A DNA stretch of 64,000 nt. Source: Piezodorus guildinii. Its lineage: Eukaryota > Arthropoda > Insecta > Hemiptera > Pentatomidae. Position numbers and translations under genes: made by a program. Positions within the stretch are counted from its first letter, which is position 1; each line of letters starts with the position of its first letter. Shown piece after piece: positions 22,585-32,404 of this stretch. Under the pieces are notes generated by a model. That model had not been told where the DNA came from. It was given only the letters and a program-made list of their open reading frames with translations, and ran no database searches. Where the stretch lies: positions 15,301,791 through 15,365,790 of the forward strand of contig CM041294.1 of NCBI GenBank assembly GCA_023052935.1, read 5' to 3'.

Positions 22585-22670
22585 TAACTCCCGGGCGGAA
22601 ACGGTAAGTCCTATGAAACTGAAATTTCATATTTAAGATTTTGATTAAACTCGCTATTCGATGCACGTCA
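22437..22670 (+). mobile_element. HINE 5' part, interrupted by a Penelope-like insertion
   Basis: It starts ACTTTCACTTACTATATATAG with (GT)n at about 22552-22582 and continues to AAACTCGCTATTCGATG. An internal deletion joins TTCATATTTAAG to ATTTTGATTAAAC. The element resumes at 23368. Confidence 0.9.
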
Positions 22671-23367
22671 TGTAAGTATTTTTTCTTATTGATAAGGGTC
22701 TTTTTTCATCGCCCATTTCTTTCTCCCCCTTTCCATACTCATATCTTTCTCCGTTACATATTCTGACATATAATTATTAGTTTAATATTACATTATTTTA
22801 AAATTTAAATTATTATTTTTTATTCATACTGTTTCTCTTTTGTAATGACTATATTTTTTTATATATTACCTATACTCTTAACTATGTTTTTAATATATTA
22901 CCGTCATATATCAACTCAAAATTGTTAATATTTAAAATTTTAATTGTTCACATATTTTTCCTTTATCATTTTTTTTTTTTTTCATTTACTGAGTCTCTAT
23001 TTATATATTCTCATTACAATATTATCATCTCAATTATGTCTACTTCCATACTTTATAACTATCATCTTAATTTTGTTTATTTCCATACTTTATAACTGTC
23101 ACCTTATTTCCATACTTTATAATTGTCATCTTATTATCATTTTACATTTAATATTATTTATGTTCATATAATTTATTACTGTCATATTATTATTATATAC
23201 CTAACGCATTATTAAGTCTATAATTACATTGGTTGTTATCTTGTTTCTTTTAGCCCTGATGAAGGCCCACATTGTAGGCCGAAACGTCGGCACATAATAA
23301 AAATAACGCTTATTTTTAATTGTGTGGTTTTAATTTATGACCGCACCCCCAACCATCTTCCTCATCT
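22671..23367 (+). mobile_element. Penelope-like element fragment inside a HINE
   Basis: About 0.7 kb, T-rich and non-coding. It ends with TTGTTATCTTGTTTC, then the box series CTGATGA-GGCC-loop-GGCC-GAAACGTC at 23256-23288, and a tail ending GACCGCACCCCCAACC. The same tail order, with substitutions, occurs at 56935-57170. Its position splits an otherwise continuous HINE (22437-23818). Only the Penelope relic at 50815-51475 preserves protein sequence, so the family name here is by analogy. Confidence 0.6.
23251..23295 (+). ncRNA. Hammerhead-like ribozyme motif
   Basis: CTGATGA (23256-23262) is followed by GGCC (23264-23267), a 9-base loop and GGCC (23277-23280), then GAAAC-GTC (23281-23288). 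GCC (23253-23255) can pair with GGC (23289-23291) as stem I. Stem III would be only the self-complementary ACGT, which could act in a dimer. An extra A after CTGATGA replaces the usual G-C pair at the base of stem II. Penelope-like elements are known to carry hammerheads. Activity is not shown by the sequence. Confidence 0.45.
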
Positions 23368-23818
23368 GATATTTTAAATTGTCTTCCCCTAAAGTACCTT
23401 TAATTTTGTAGATTCAATAAAAATAACTATATTATCTTGTTAACGCTGATGAAAAACAGGTAAATATATAAATTGAATAAATTCGATTCCCAATGAGAAA
23501 ACAGAAAAAATATTTTTTTAATGCAATTTTTCGTTTTTGAACATAAGAGCAGTAATATACATGTATGATATACCGTTGGAAAGCTAAAGATTTTAGAAAA
23601 AATATTATCTTATACAAAAGCTTTTATAAGTTAATAGAGAGTGATGAACAGCCGATCAAACTAAATGATTATTTTAATAAAACACATGTTTCTATATAAA
23701 TTCAATTTAATTAATTATTTAATTGTTTCACGTATTTTTATCTCTAAATGTATTTGAAAATTCTTTCATTGATTTTAAAAATGGAGGTAAGTGAAAGTCG
23801 TGTGTTGCTCGCACCAGA
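23368..23818 (+). mobile_element. HINE 3' part, continuation of 22437-22670
   Basis: It runs from GATATTTTAAATTGTCTTCC to GTAAGTGAAAGTCGTGTG, TTGCT and CGCACCAGA, with a T run after it. Together with the left part it makes one HINE copy split by the Penelope-like insert. Confidence 0.9.
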
Positions 23819-23847
23819 TTTTTTAAATAAATAAATGAATACGAATA

Positions 23848-24112
23848 AATATTAAATAAATTATATTTATACTAAATTATCTTTATAATAAATTATGTTT
23901 ATACTAAATTATATTTATACTAAATTATATTATACTAAATTATATTTGTTCTTAATTATATTTATACGAAATTATATTTTTAATAAATTATGTTTGTACT
24001 AAATTATATTTTTACTAAATTACATTTGTTCTAAATTATATTTATTCTAAATTATATTTGTTCTAAATTATATCATGCAAAATTATATTTATACTATGAA
24101 TTATATGTTTAC
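23848..24112. repeat. Degenerate minisatellite, about 16-18 bp period
   Basis: About 15 tandem units of the type TAAATTATATTTATAC occur, with the variable position TTTATAC, TTTGTTC or TTTTTAC. The array is imperfect and non-coding. It lies about 140 bp downstream of the tRNA gene's 3' side. Confidence 0.85.
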
Positions 24113-24249
24113 ATTGAATGTTATTTATATAATAAATTAAACGATTACCTAAAAGGTATAAAAAATCATGTGAACAATCTTTATGTATTTTAATGAGAAA
24201 ATTTTGCAATTGCATAATTGCAATTACAATCAAGTTAAAATAAAAGTAA

Positions 24250-24322
24250 TGTTTCCGCCCAGGATCGAACTGGGGACCTTCTGCGTGTTAGGCAGATGTG
24301 ATAACCGCTACACCACGGAAAC
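24250..24322 (-). tRNA. tRNA-Val (anticodon AAC)
   Basis: The 73 nt minus-strand sequence folds as a standard cloverleaf. The acceptor GTTTCCG pairs with CGGAAAC, with discriminator A. The D arm includes TGTAGCGGTTATCA, which is also box A. The anticodon stem TCTGC/GCAGA holds loop CTAACAC, giving AAC. The T arm CCCAG-TTCGATC-CTGGG contains box B (GTTCGATCC). All stems pair without mismatch and no intron is present. T-rich Pol III stops follow (TTTTATTTTA just beyond 24250). Unlike the SINE heads in this window it carries no SINE body or tail, so it looks like a functional nuclear gene. CCA is not encoded, as expected in eukaryotes. Confidence 0.96.
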
Positions 24323-25247
24323 TTGATGGTGGGGAGGCGTTATGTACCTCTATTATCTCTGTGCTCTAGTGTTTATAGTTTTGTCATTTTTGTTTGTTAT
24401 ATTTCATCTCTTTAGATATTTTGAAACGTATTAATAATGAGACTAGATTTGCCAGATAGGGAAGTTTTTATTTTGATATTCTAAATGTGAAAACGTTAAA
24501 TGTAGTTGTTTTTATTGTATAAACTATGAATTAAGACAATTTAATATTTAAAACAACATTACATTATCATTTTTGGACGCGATTCAGAGTTATTATTATG
24601 AAACATCATAAGCAGTACTTAACGTCTTAACATTCAAGCTGCTCTATTAAAGTCATTTCCCATGATTACGTTTAAATAGTACTCTTTGATCATAAGAAGA
24701 AAACTGATATTTAGGAACTCAACTTAGTTATCTTCAGGTCTGAGGAAGCTAGGTTCAATTGTTTGGAACTAATTCTTGTAGAATGAAATGCAACTTTTAT
24801 TCCAGAGGTTTTGCCGAAAAATTGATTCCTGGGAAGCTAGAAGCTGATAATGCCTGAAAAACATTTTAGAAAACAACGCATTTCATAAAACGTCTTTAAA
24901 GGACTTTTTTTTTCTTATTTTGAGGTACTTGATTCAATTCTGAAGCATATAGTATAATAACATTTATATTCTTTGTTTATACTGTCTTATTATCAATATT
25001 TTTCTTTATATATTGCTTAAAAAAACAAACAAAAAAAATGGTTGTTATGTTTTGTTTTCCATAGTCCTGAAAAGTCTTTATACTTATCTGATAACATTGA
25101 GGTACATCTGTCAGATATCGGTACATCCCGAGGCATAAACTTCTTTTGTTGCTTGCCATATTTCTTGTTTGTCTGACAACAATCTGCTATTTATACTAGT
25201 CATGTTATTTAAGTAAGTACCGTTTTGGAATAAAAAAAAAAGATGTG
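24323..25247. other. No gene seen; AT-rich unique DNA
   Basis: This is the upstream side of tRNA-Val. No additional tRNA, repeat or coding frame was recognised. Confidence 0.35.
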
Positions 25248-25680
25248 GAAAGATTTAGCAATAATTTTATTTTTACATGAAAGCCAGTACCTTAATCTAC
25301 TTTTCTACATAATTCCATGAATTTTGAGGCACTTGTCATAACGCGGCACCAGTTTTTGAATACCCTCCTCAAAAAATTCTGCCACCTGACTTGTTAACCA
25401 CTGCATCACAGTGGAGTTTTCCATGAGTTGGAAAAGTTGGGAATCTTTAGATCATCCTCCATACAGTCCTGATCTGGCACCCAGCGAATACCATTTGTTC
25501 CTGCACTTAAAGAAACATCAGAGCGGTGGGCGTCTACAAGACGATAACCAAGTCAAAACATTTGTGATGCAGTGGTTAACAAGTCAGGATGCAGAATTTT
25601 TTGAGGAGAGTATTCAAAAACTGGTGCCGCGTTATGACAAGTGCCTCAAAAGTTTTTATTTTAGGGCCTTATTTAAAAAA
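25248..25680. mobile_element. Second mariner lineage: two 3' ends in inverted orientation
   Basis: The right half (25411-25680, plus) encodes a mariner C-terminus: DHPPYSPDLAPSEYHLFLHL, then QWLTSQDAEFFEESIQKL and VPRYDKCL. YSPDLAPSxYHLF leads to the third catalytic Asp position of DD34D enzymes. The left half (25410-25248, minus) encodes the same QWLTSQ...FFEEGIQKLVPRYDKCL end. The arms 25324-25410 and 25563-25650 match with about three mismatches over 88 bp. The first two catalytic Asp are absent. This sequence is clearly different from mariner copies A to C. Confidence 0.88.
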
Positions 25681-25768
25681 AAAATCTTTCAATGGTTGGA
25701 TATATATAACACGAGAGAGAAGAATTGTTTAAAACATAAAATTATGTCGAAGATTGGTGAGATTATTA

Positions 25769-26112
25769 TTTTTTTTTTTTATTGAGATATATTACAATTT
25801 GTTACAAAATGAACAATAATAATATTGATATGAGACCACATTCATACTATATATACAGAAAATGATAATAATAGTCAAATTACATAAAATAGAAAATAAA
25901 TAAATTCATATATATACAATAAAATAATAATAAAAAAAAAAATAATAACAACCTATAACTGAGATTTGCAATAAATGAGTTGGCAAATAAATAAACATCA
26001 TACAAACAATCATAACTATATAAAACTGCTAAAGGGACCCCAACACGCGCTTTTCTCTCCACTTGTGGAGAAAAAAAGCGGAATCCAAGAGATCCCAGCG
26101 CCTCTAATTTAT
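25769..26112 (-). mobile_element. Jockey-like LINE J2, copy E, short 5'-truncated insertion
   Basis: The 12 bp duplication GTGAGATTATTA (25757-25768 and 26113-26124) brackets a 344 bp 3' UTR-only copy. It has the poly(A) (as a T run) and the J2 words TATATTACAATTTGTTACAA, CCACTTGTGGAG and GATCCCAGCGCCTC. It is inserted just downstream of the inverted mariner. Confidence 0.94.
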
Positions 26113-26124
26113 GTGAGATTATTA

Positions 26125-26929
26125 AAATTTGAAACCATTAAACAACAGGATATTACCGAGTACTTTTGACACTAAACGATCTTGTAATTTTACATTATTA
26201 ATCGGTTATTTTAAAAAACAAAAAACGTTTCGGTTAGGTGGTCAGTGATTTTTCTTTATGGGAGTCTCTTTTAAAGATCTGGTAGTGAAAAAGAATTATA
26301 TAAATTAATAGTTGTGAACTCCACTGTATATGATTTGCTCTTCTTTTGAACTACTTGATTACGCGCATTCTGCCCCTCAAAATAAAATAAAAAATATTCG
26401 TACGCATACAGACACAATCACTCTCGCCAAATAAAGCTGATTGCTCTCAGAAGGATCATTGTTAAAGCAATTTCTTCCACATCCGATCGCCAACCATGCG
26501 ATAATCGCAAAGAGGGCCGTAAGAGAAAGAACAGGATAATGAGAGTATTATAGAGAGGGAGGGGGCGTAGAAAAGAATACTAAGAAGGGGAGGGTTTATT
26601 GTCTAACATGTGAGGAGAAGGAGAGTTGGAAATTTATAAGACTTTGTGTTGGGGAAGGGATAGGTTCTGAATACCTAATGGATCTGTGTAGGGATATTGA
26701 AATTCTGGCAGTCCGGCTGGAGGCGGGTTTACCTTGGCCAACTTGCCCGGGTCATTACCGAGTCCCCAGTGTGAAGATGTAAAAAGTCTTCGTCTCTAAA
26801 CTCTTAGAATAATGCTACCAGGCTCCTTCCCAATTCCCGGCGGGCCCTTCATAATGCACCTTGCATTTTTAAGTAGGAATAAATTTGGAAAAGGTCACTT
26901 GCTAAATTATTTTAAACCTTCCATTGTTC
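26125..26929. other. Single-copy island, no gene recognised
   Basis: Positions 26430-26870 are GC-richer and purine-rich, with GAGAGGGAGGGGG and CATAATGC words. No coding or RNA feature is supported. Confidence 0.35.
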
Positions 26930-26931
26930 TA

Positions 26932-27839
26932 TTGGGTTGTTTCACATGGAATGTCCGTTTTTATAGTTTCTGAAATTCATAAAGGATTTTGCAGGTCTCT
27001 GTTGTTTTTTTTCTGAATGTTTTCATATTTAAAGTAAACAGTTACTAATCCTCTACCTTTGTATTATAAACATTAGCTTCCCAATCAATTACCCACTTTT
27101 TAGTATACCTCCAGATATGAACATGGAAACACGCGTATTTCGAGTAATATTTTTGTACGAGTTTAAACTCGGCCATTTAGCAGCTGAGGCCGCTAGAAAT
27201 ATTTGCAAGGCGTTTGGGGAAGGGAGTGTTAATGAACGGACCATTCGCCGTTGGTTTGCTAAGTTTTCAGCTGGGGAAACCGACTTGGAAAACTTGCCCC
27301 GAGAAAGACCTCCGTCCGTAATAGGCAACGATGTCCTCAAACATACAGTAGAAGGAAACCCCTACTAAACAGTTGAAGGACTCTCAGCACAACTAAATGC
27401 AAGTGCATCTACCGTTTCCATACATTTAAAGTGTATTGGGAAAGTAAAAAAGCTCGATACATGGGTACCTCATAATCTCACTGAGCGGCATGTTTCAAAA
27501 TATGCCCTGCAAAAATTGAAAGAACTGGGCTACGAAGTTCTTCCTCACCCACCATATTCTACCGAGTTGTCTCGAACAGATTACCACCTGTTCAGGAATT
27601 TAGACAACTTCGTCAAAGGAAAACTTTTTGAAAATGATGATCAAGTGAAAAGTTCAGATTTTGTTTCACTTCAAAGCTCAGAGATTTTCAGTTCGGAGAT
27701 AAAAAAGTTGGTGTCACGTTGGGGAAAATGTGTAGAAAATGAAGGTAAATACTTCGAATAAAATTATCTTGTTTTCATATCGTATTTTTAATAAAAACCC
27801 ATTACCTTGAAAACGGACATTTCATGTGACACATCCCAA
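26932..27839 (+). mobile_element. mariner copy C, both TIRs intact, core deleted
   Basis: TA duplications (26930-26931 and 27840-27841) bound a 908 bp element with TIRs TTGGGTTGTTTCACATGGAA and ...CATGTGACACATCCCAA. The N-terminal frame from 27117 reads METRVFRVIFLYEFKLGHLA, INERTIRRW-type helix, FSAGETDLENLPRERPPSV, with a stop at 27366. Downstream words give WVPHNLTERHVSKYALQKLK, then YSTELSRTDYHLFRNLDNF. LTER joins straight to HVSKY, so the block with the first two catalytic Asp is gone. Because the TIRs are intact it could have been mobilised in trans. Confidence 0.94.
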
Positions 27840-27934
27840 TATAAAGAAGATAGATCCAGGTCGATGACTTTATCAAAGAGTTAATCAGAATTCGAAATTT
27901 TTATTGATAGCTAGATTTTTACCTTATTATTACT

Positions 27935-28317
27935 TTACTTACCTATATATGAAATGTATATAAAAAAAAAGTATTGTGATCGTGAAATTTTTCAAATACG
28001 TTCCGCAAAAAATTCTGTGTGTGTGTCCGTGTATGGTAAGTCTATTGCGAAAATGAAAAGTATTAAACTGAAAATGCATATTTGGAACAACTATACGCCC
28101 GAGATGTTACAGCAACTTTTTCTTTAAAATCAGCTAACCAGAAGAGCCACTTTATACCATGCATTATACACCTTTTCATAATTTTCTCAAAAACGGCTTC
28201 AACGATTCTGATTATTCGATATAGAATTGAATGAGCTTGAATGTCATATAGGTGTCATTCTGATTAAAATAGTCTGACAGGGCCTACATTTTAAATTGTC
28301 TTCTTCTAAAGTACCTT
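27935..28317 (+). mobile_element. HINE fragment, diverged 5' half
   Basis: It contains TTACTTACCTATATATG, GTATTGTGATCGTGAAA, a short (GT)n at 28015-28026, ACGCCCGAGATGTTACAG and AAAGTACCTTTAG. It ends where a SINE tail begins. Confidence 0.8.
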
Positions 28318-28463
28318 TAGCTTTAGCCTTTATTTATCTGCGAAGTACGGCATGACTAAGGCTTTTTTACTTCCATTAAAAAATCCTAGGGCCACATGCA
28401 GGTTTGAACCTGTGATCTTGAGCATAGAAGTATGTTATGTTAGCCACTATGCTACAGGTAACC
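28318..28463 (-). mobile_element. tRNA-derived SINE S1, copy a
   Basis: The minus strand has a box A-like TAGCATAGTGGCTAACA and a box B-like GGTTTGAACCTGC, then GGCCCTAGGATTTT and ATGGAAGTAAAAAAG, the S1 body seen in full at 55625-55895. It is truncated on the tail side. Confidence 0.8.
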
Positions 28464-28891
28464 CCTGTATTTGAATTGGGTACTTGGTACAATATATTTG
28501 TTTTTTATTTTCTGTGTCTATTCATATTTGGAAATTTTATTTTATTACTACTAGCTGGAACCTACGTTTCGCGAATGTATCATTTTACGTCTATTAAAAA
28601 AAATATGTTACTAAAAGATGCATAATTGGTTAAGTATTAAAAAAAAAAAAAAAAGATTTGTTATTACTGTGTCATTTCTTGATGACCACTACCCTTATCC
28701 AACTTCTTCATCATATCTTTATTTTTATTTAATTTTCTTGTTTTACTTTAATAATATTTTAGGTTCTTTGGAATTTATTTAAAGCGAGTTAGAGCTATCT
28801 TATATCTAACCTAATATAAATTATCTAATATTCGGCATAGTGGTGTACATTATTTTTGAGTGGTGAAGTAAAATTACAGCCTTCAATTTTT
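28464..28891. other. No gene seen; AT-rich DNA
   Basis: No repeat family or conserved frame recognised. Confidence 0.3.
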
Positions 28892-29470
28892 ACTTTCACT
28901 TACTATATATATTAAGGGGAAGTATTGCTCTCGTGAACATTTTCGAATTCCAGTTTTCAACGGAAATACACATTTTATGGTTCCCTGAGTCCAAATAACC
29001 AAGTCCTGCAAAAAGGTTTGTGTGTGTAGTAACTCCCGGGTGGAATTTTTTAAGACAAATATACGACTGAGACGTTACAAAACCTTTTTTATCTAATTGA
29101 GCTTACCAGAAAAGCCACTTAATACCATGCATCTTGCACCTTTTCTCGAAAACGGTTCCGACGATTTTGATTAAACTCGCTATATGGATGTAATATTTAG
29201 TGGGCTTTAATATCATGTAGTTCTCATTCTGATTAAAATGGTCCGACTGGGCTTAAATGCCGATATTTAAAATTTTCTTCTCCTAATGTAAATTGAATTT
29301 TGTAGATTCTATAAAAATAACTAAATTATCTTTTTAGCATTGATAAATAACAGTTAAATATGTAAGTTGTGCGAATTAAAAAAAAAACAAGGCTAAAGAA
29401 AAAAAAAAAAATAATTTATTTTTTTAGAACATAAAACGAATTAATAATATATTAACAAATTGAATACACA
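28892..29470 (+). mobile_element. HINE 5' half
   Basis: It starts ACTTTCACTTACTATATATAT and AAGGGGAAGTATTGC, then runs through AAACTCGCTATATGGATG to about 29470. The 3' inverted repeat and hairpin are missing. Confidence 0.85.
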
Positions 29471-30354
29471 TTGAATTTAATATAATATTTTTAATAAACA
29501 GCTTAAAATTAATATAAGTATAATATTCATAAACTTGAGTTGATCTTAATATTTTAAAAAAGGTTATTTTAATAAAACCATGTTTCTACAGAATTTTAAA
29601 TTTAATTATATTCTGTTTACTTAAATTTTAAAAATCGATGTTTGAAAATTTTAACTTGATTGTTAAGATACTAGTATAAAAGGTTTGAATTTTAATAAAA
29701 TATGTTCATGAGATTAATGTTTAAAATCTTAATGTTAACAATTGAGAGTTTTAATAGCATGAAAAAAGATGCTTAAATTTTAAGTTTTAAAAAAATAAAT
29801 TATGCCTTTCTGTTAATTGGAATGGTTAGAGGAAAAAGATTTTTCCATAGAGGTAGGCCACAATTGGCCAGCTCCATGGAGGTAGTTAGCTCCGGTGGAT
29901 GAAAGGGCTTCCAGTCACAATGGTTCCTCTCGTAATCACCAATTAAATGGAGGACTCCTCGTTATCCGCGTCTCGTTTTCACCTGCCTTCACTCTCATTG
30001 CCCAATTAATGTTTCATTATGCTCTTGTGTTTTTATCCATGTTTTTTAAAATTTATTTTAAAGTTCTTTTACAAAATCGAGTTTTAAATTTTAAATAGTT
30101 CCCACCATATTTTATTGTTGTAAAAACAATTTTTATATTAAGATTTGTCAAATTTTGGACCAGGTTAATACAATATTTACTGGAAAAAAAAGTCAGTCAG
30201 TCATAAAGACTGCCGATAAAAGTGAAATCATAAAAATGTAAAACATATTAATCTAATTTCCGTATATATTGGGTGTGAATAGAGTGAATATTGATGATGT
30301 ACAAATATTCCGCCTTTTTTATTTCTCCCGTACATCGCCTTTTTAGGCTACATG
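29471..30354. other. AT-rich unique DNA with a small GC-richer island
   Basis: Positions 29830-30020 carry a GC-richer segment with AATTAAATGG and CAATTAATG motifs. The rest is A/T tracts. No gene was found. Confidence 0.35.
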
Positions 30355-30535
30355 GAATTTTCTCGGACCAGGAGGTCAGGGCGGGAATTAAATAAAAGTC
30401 CCCTGGCACCGAGACTCGAACCTGTCATTACTTTACTTCAAACTTTCCATAATGAGGTTGAGGGGCAACGCACAGCACAACGCCTTACGTTAACCTTCTT
30501 GGCCACCCCGCCCAAAAGTCGTCTTGAATTTCGTC
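30355..30535 (-). mobile_element. SINE S3 with a tRNA-Ser/Leu-like head
   Basis: On the minus strand a class-II-like box A (GGGGTGGCCAAGAAGGTTAA) is followed by a long variable region and box B GGTTCGAGTCTCGG. A body with GGACTTTTATTTAATTCCC comes next. The length between boxes fits a tRNA with a long variable arm. It is degenerate and no tail was identified. Confidence 0.65.
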
Positions 30536-30609
30536 ATCGTCACCTGAACGCTCCCATTTGTAGTATTTCAATGTCATTTAAAGTAGGAAATCCCTCGATA
30601 ATCTGGTTT

Positions 30610-30830
30610 TCAGTCACTTCGTAAGAATATCTGAAATATATAAGAATGCCAAGTCAGATACTAGTGGTTTTGTGTGAGAAGGGAGTTTGAAATTAAAATA
30701 GACATGTCTATTTTGGATTAAATCTGCAACTAATTGGATATTAAAGTCTTTAGGGATCATTGTCATTCCAATTAATAATTCTATATATAGTTTTTTGTAA
30801 ATCAAAATACACAACACGCCTGGAACTCAG
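30610..30830 (-). mobile_element. J1-like LINE remnant, strongly diverged
   Basis: The minus-strand words give DFNIQLVADLIQNRHVYFNF and KLPSHTKPLVSDLA. These align with DLNIPYVADLARTRYRSF and KLHSHSNPLVSILA of J1. UTR and tail are not visible. Confidence 0.7.
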
Positions 30831-31094
30831 TATTAATACAGCTTAATTTAAATAAATAATGATTAAGATACACTTATATTATTTTATGTACTGTTAGTAG
30901 TTACATATATTTCAATCATCATTATTCTTATTAATTTCAACAATACTTAAATTATTTACACTTTAAATGAAAAAAAAAAAATCCTTTGGAAATTATCAAC
31001 GTGTACTGAAATATATTTTGAAACATTATATTTGTACTAGTAGATTACGTTGAGAATGAATGTTTTGAGTATTTGATACATATTTTTTATTATT
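30831..31094. other. No gene seen; AT-rich DNA
   Basis: Only A/T-rich sequence, with nothing assignable. Confidence 0.3.
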
Positions 31095-31518
31095 GTTTAA
31101 TTTTTTTTTTCTATCTTCGAATGTTTTCATCCACACATGTCAATAAATGATTGACAATCAGTGAATGTGATGATGAAGGAATGATAGTTGGCGTGGTAGG
31201 CATGATGGAGAGAAGATGCCCAGCGGCACCTCTTCCTATTACGGATTTAGCTTAGAGGGTCCCTCATCCAGCTTCTTTTCAGTCCTCAGCGAGTATTGTC
31301 CGGCATGTTACTAGTGGCCATACTTCGTATCAGATTGTTAGTATGTCCGTCAAAGTTGTTGTGAAAACGTTTGTAGAGGGTCCGAATCTGTTCTTTGACT
31401 GTTGGCATATGAATGCTCTGTATGTAAAGTAGTGTTGCTAACGTACCATAGTGAGTTTGTAATATTTCTGAGAGTTTTGGATTGAAAAATTTGAATTTTT
31501 GTCAAACAACAGCTCAAA
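31095..31518 (-). mobile_element. Jockey-like LINE J3, 3' fragment
   Basis: A T run at 31095-31108 is the poly(A) tail. The J3 3' UTR (CCGCTGGGCAT, GCATGCC-like words) and the RT end LKRSWMRDL-like / NTTLHTEHS follow, with frameshifts. It joins a HINE 3' half directly at about 31518, so it probably inserted into, or truncated, that HINE. Confidence 0.8.
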
Positions 31519-31918
31519 TACAAAATACATTGATAAATAACAGCTAAATTTGTAAGTTGTGCGAATTTGAAAAACAACTAAAAGAGAAAACTTAAAACAT
31601 ATTTTTTTAATGCATTTTTTTGTTTTTGAACATAAGAATAGTAATATACATGTATGATATACCGTTGGAAAGCTAAATATTTTAGAAAAAAATATTATCT
31701 TATATACAAGCATTTAAAAGTTAATAGAGAGTGATGAAAAGAAGATAAAACTAAGTGATTATTTTAGATAATACATTATAGATTTTTTAATAAAACAGAT
31801 GTTTTTATAGAAATTCTTTAATGGTTTCACTGATTTTTATCTCTTACTGTATTTGGAAATTCTTTAATCGATTAAAAAAAACGAAGGTAAGTGATAGTCG
31901 TGTGTTGCCCGCACCAGA
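31519..31918 (+). mobile_element. HINE 3' half
   Basis: It runs from TTGATAAATAACAGC to GGTAAGTGATAGTCGTGTG, TTGCC and CGCACCAGA, followed by a T run. Confidence 0.85.
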
Positions 31919-32404
31919 TTTTTTTGTAATAAATAAGAAGTTTTGATCGTATCGTAAACGGTATATACGAGCTGCTACTTATTTGTGAGAGATACTAAAG
32001 TCACATTTTTTTTAGATCATATGTGTGTGGTGTATGTGTCTTTCCGATATCCACTAGTACATAGAATGTAGCTCCATTTGTTCCTGACTCACGTATTCCT
32101 AACAAGCATTACTCCTTTATTTCTTCCTTCCTAAGGCCAGTGACCCTTCGAGATCTTTGGGGGCGACCACTTAGCAGGAGGTGACCGCAAACAGTGTTAC
32201 TACTACGCGAACTGTGTGCAAGATGCCAACAGGTGGACAGAAGGAATTATTCATGTCCATGCTCTAAGAGGAAGACCATCCCCTGGGAGAGTCCACTCAG
32301 TTCTAGGGGGCAATAGGAGAAGAGGGTTTTTGACCTTAAAAAAAGATAAATTCAATTACCTTTCAAATAATCCGGTGGTGGTTACACACATTAAGAAAAA
32401 AAAA
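31919..32404. other. GC-richer single-copy stretch, no gene recognised
   Basis: Positions 32090-32330 are GC-richer. A short plus frame (32216-32473) has no known domain. Its right part runs into a HINE, so it is not a conserved gene. Confidence 0.35.

Noticed and set aside
23848..24112. CRISPR-like regular array
   Set aside because: Units are contiguous and degenerate without unique spacers, and the genome is eukaryotic. It is a minisatellite.
28385..28463. Possible tRNA gene
   Set aside because: It is the same head as SINE S1, with imperfect stems and the S1 body attached.
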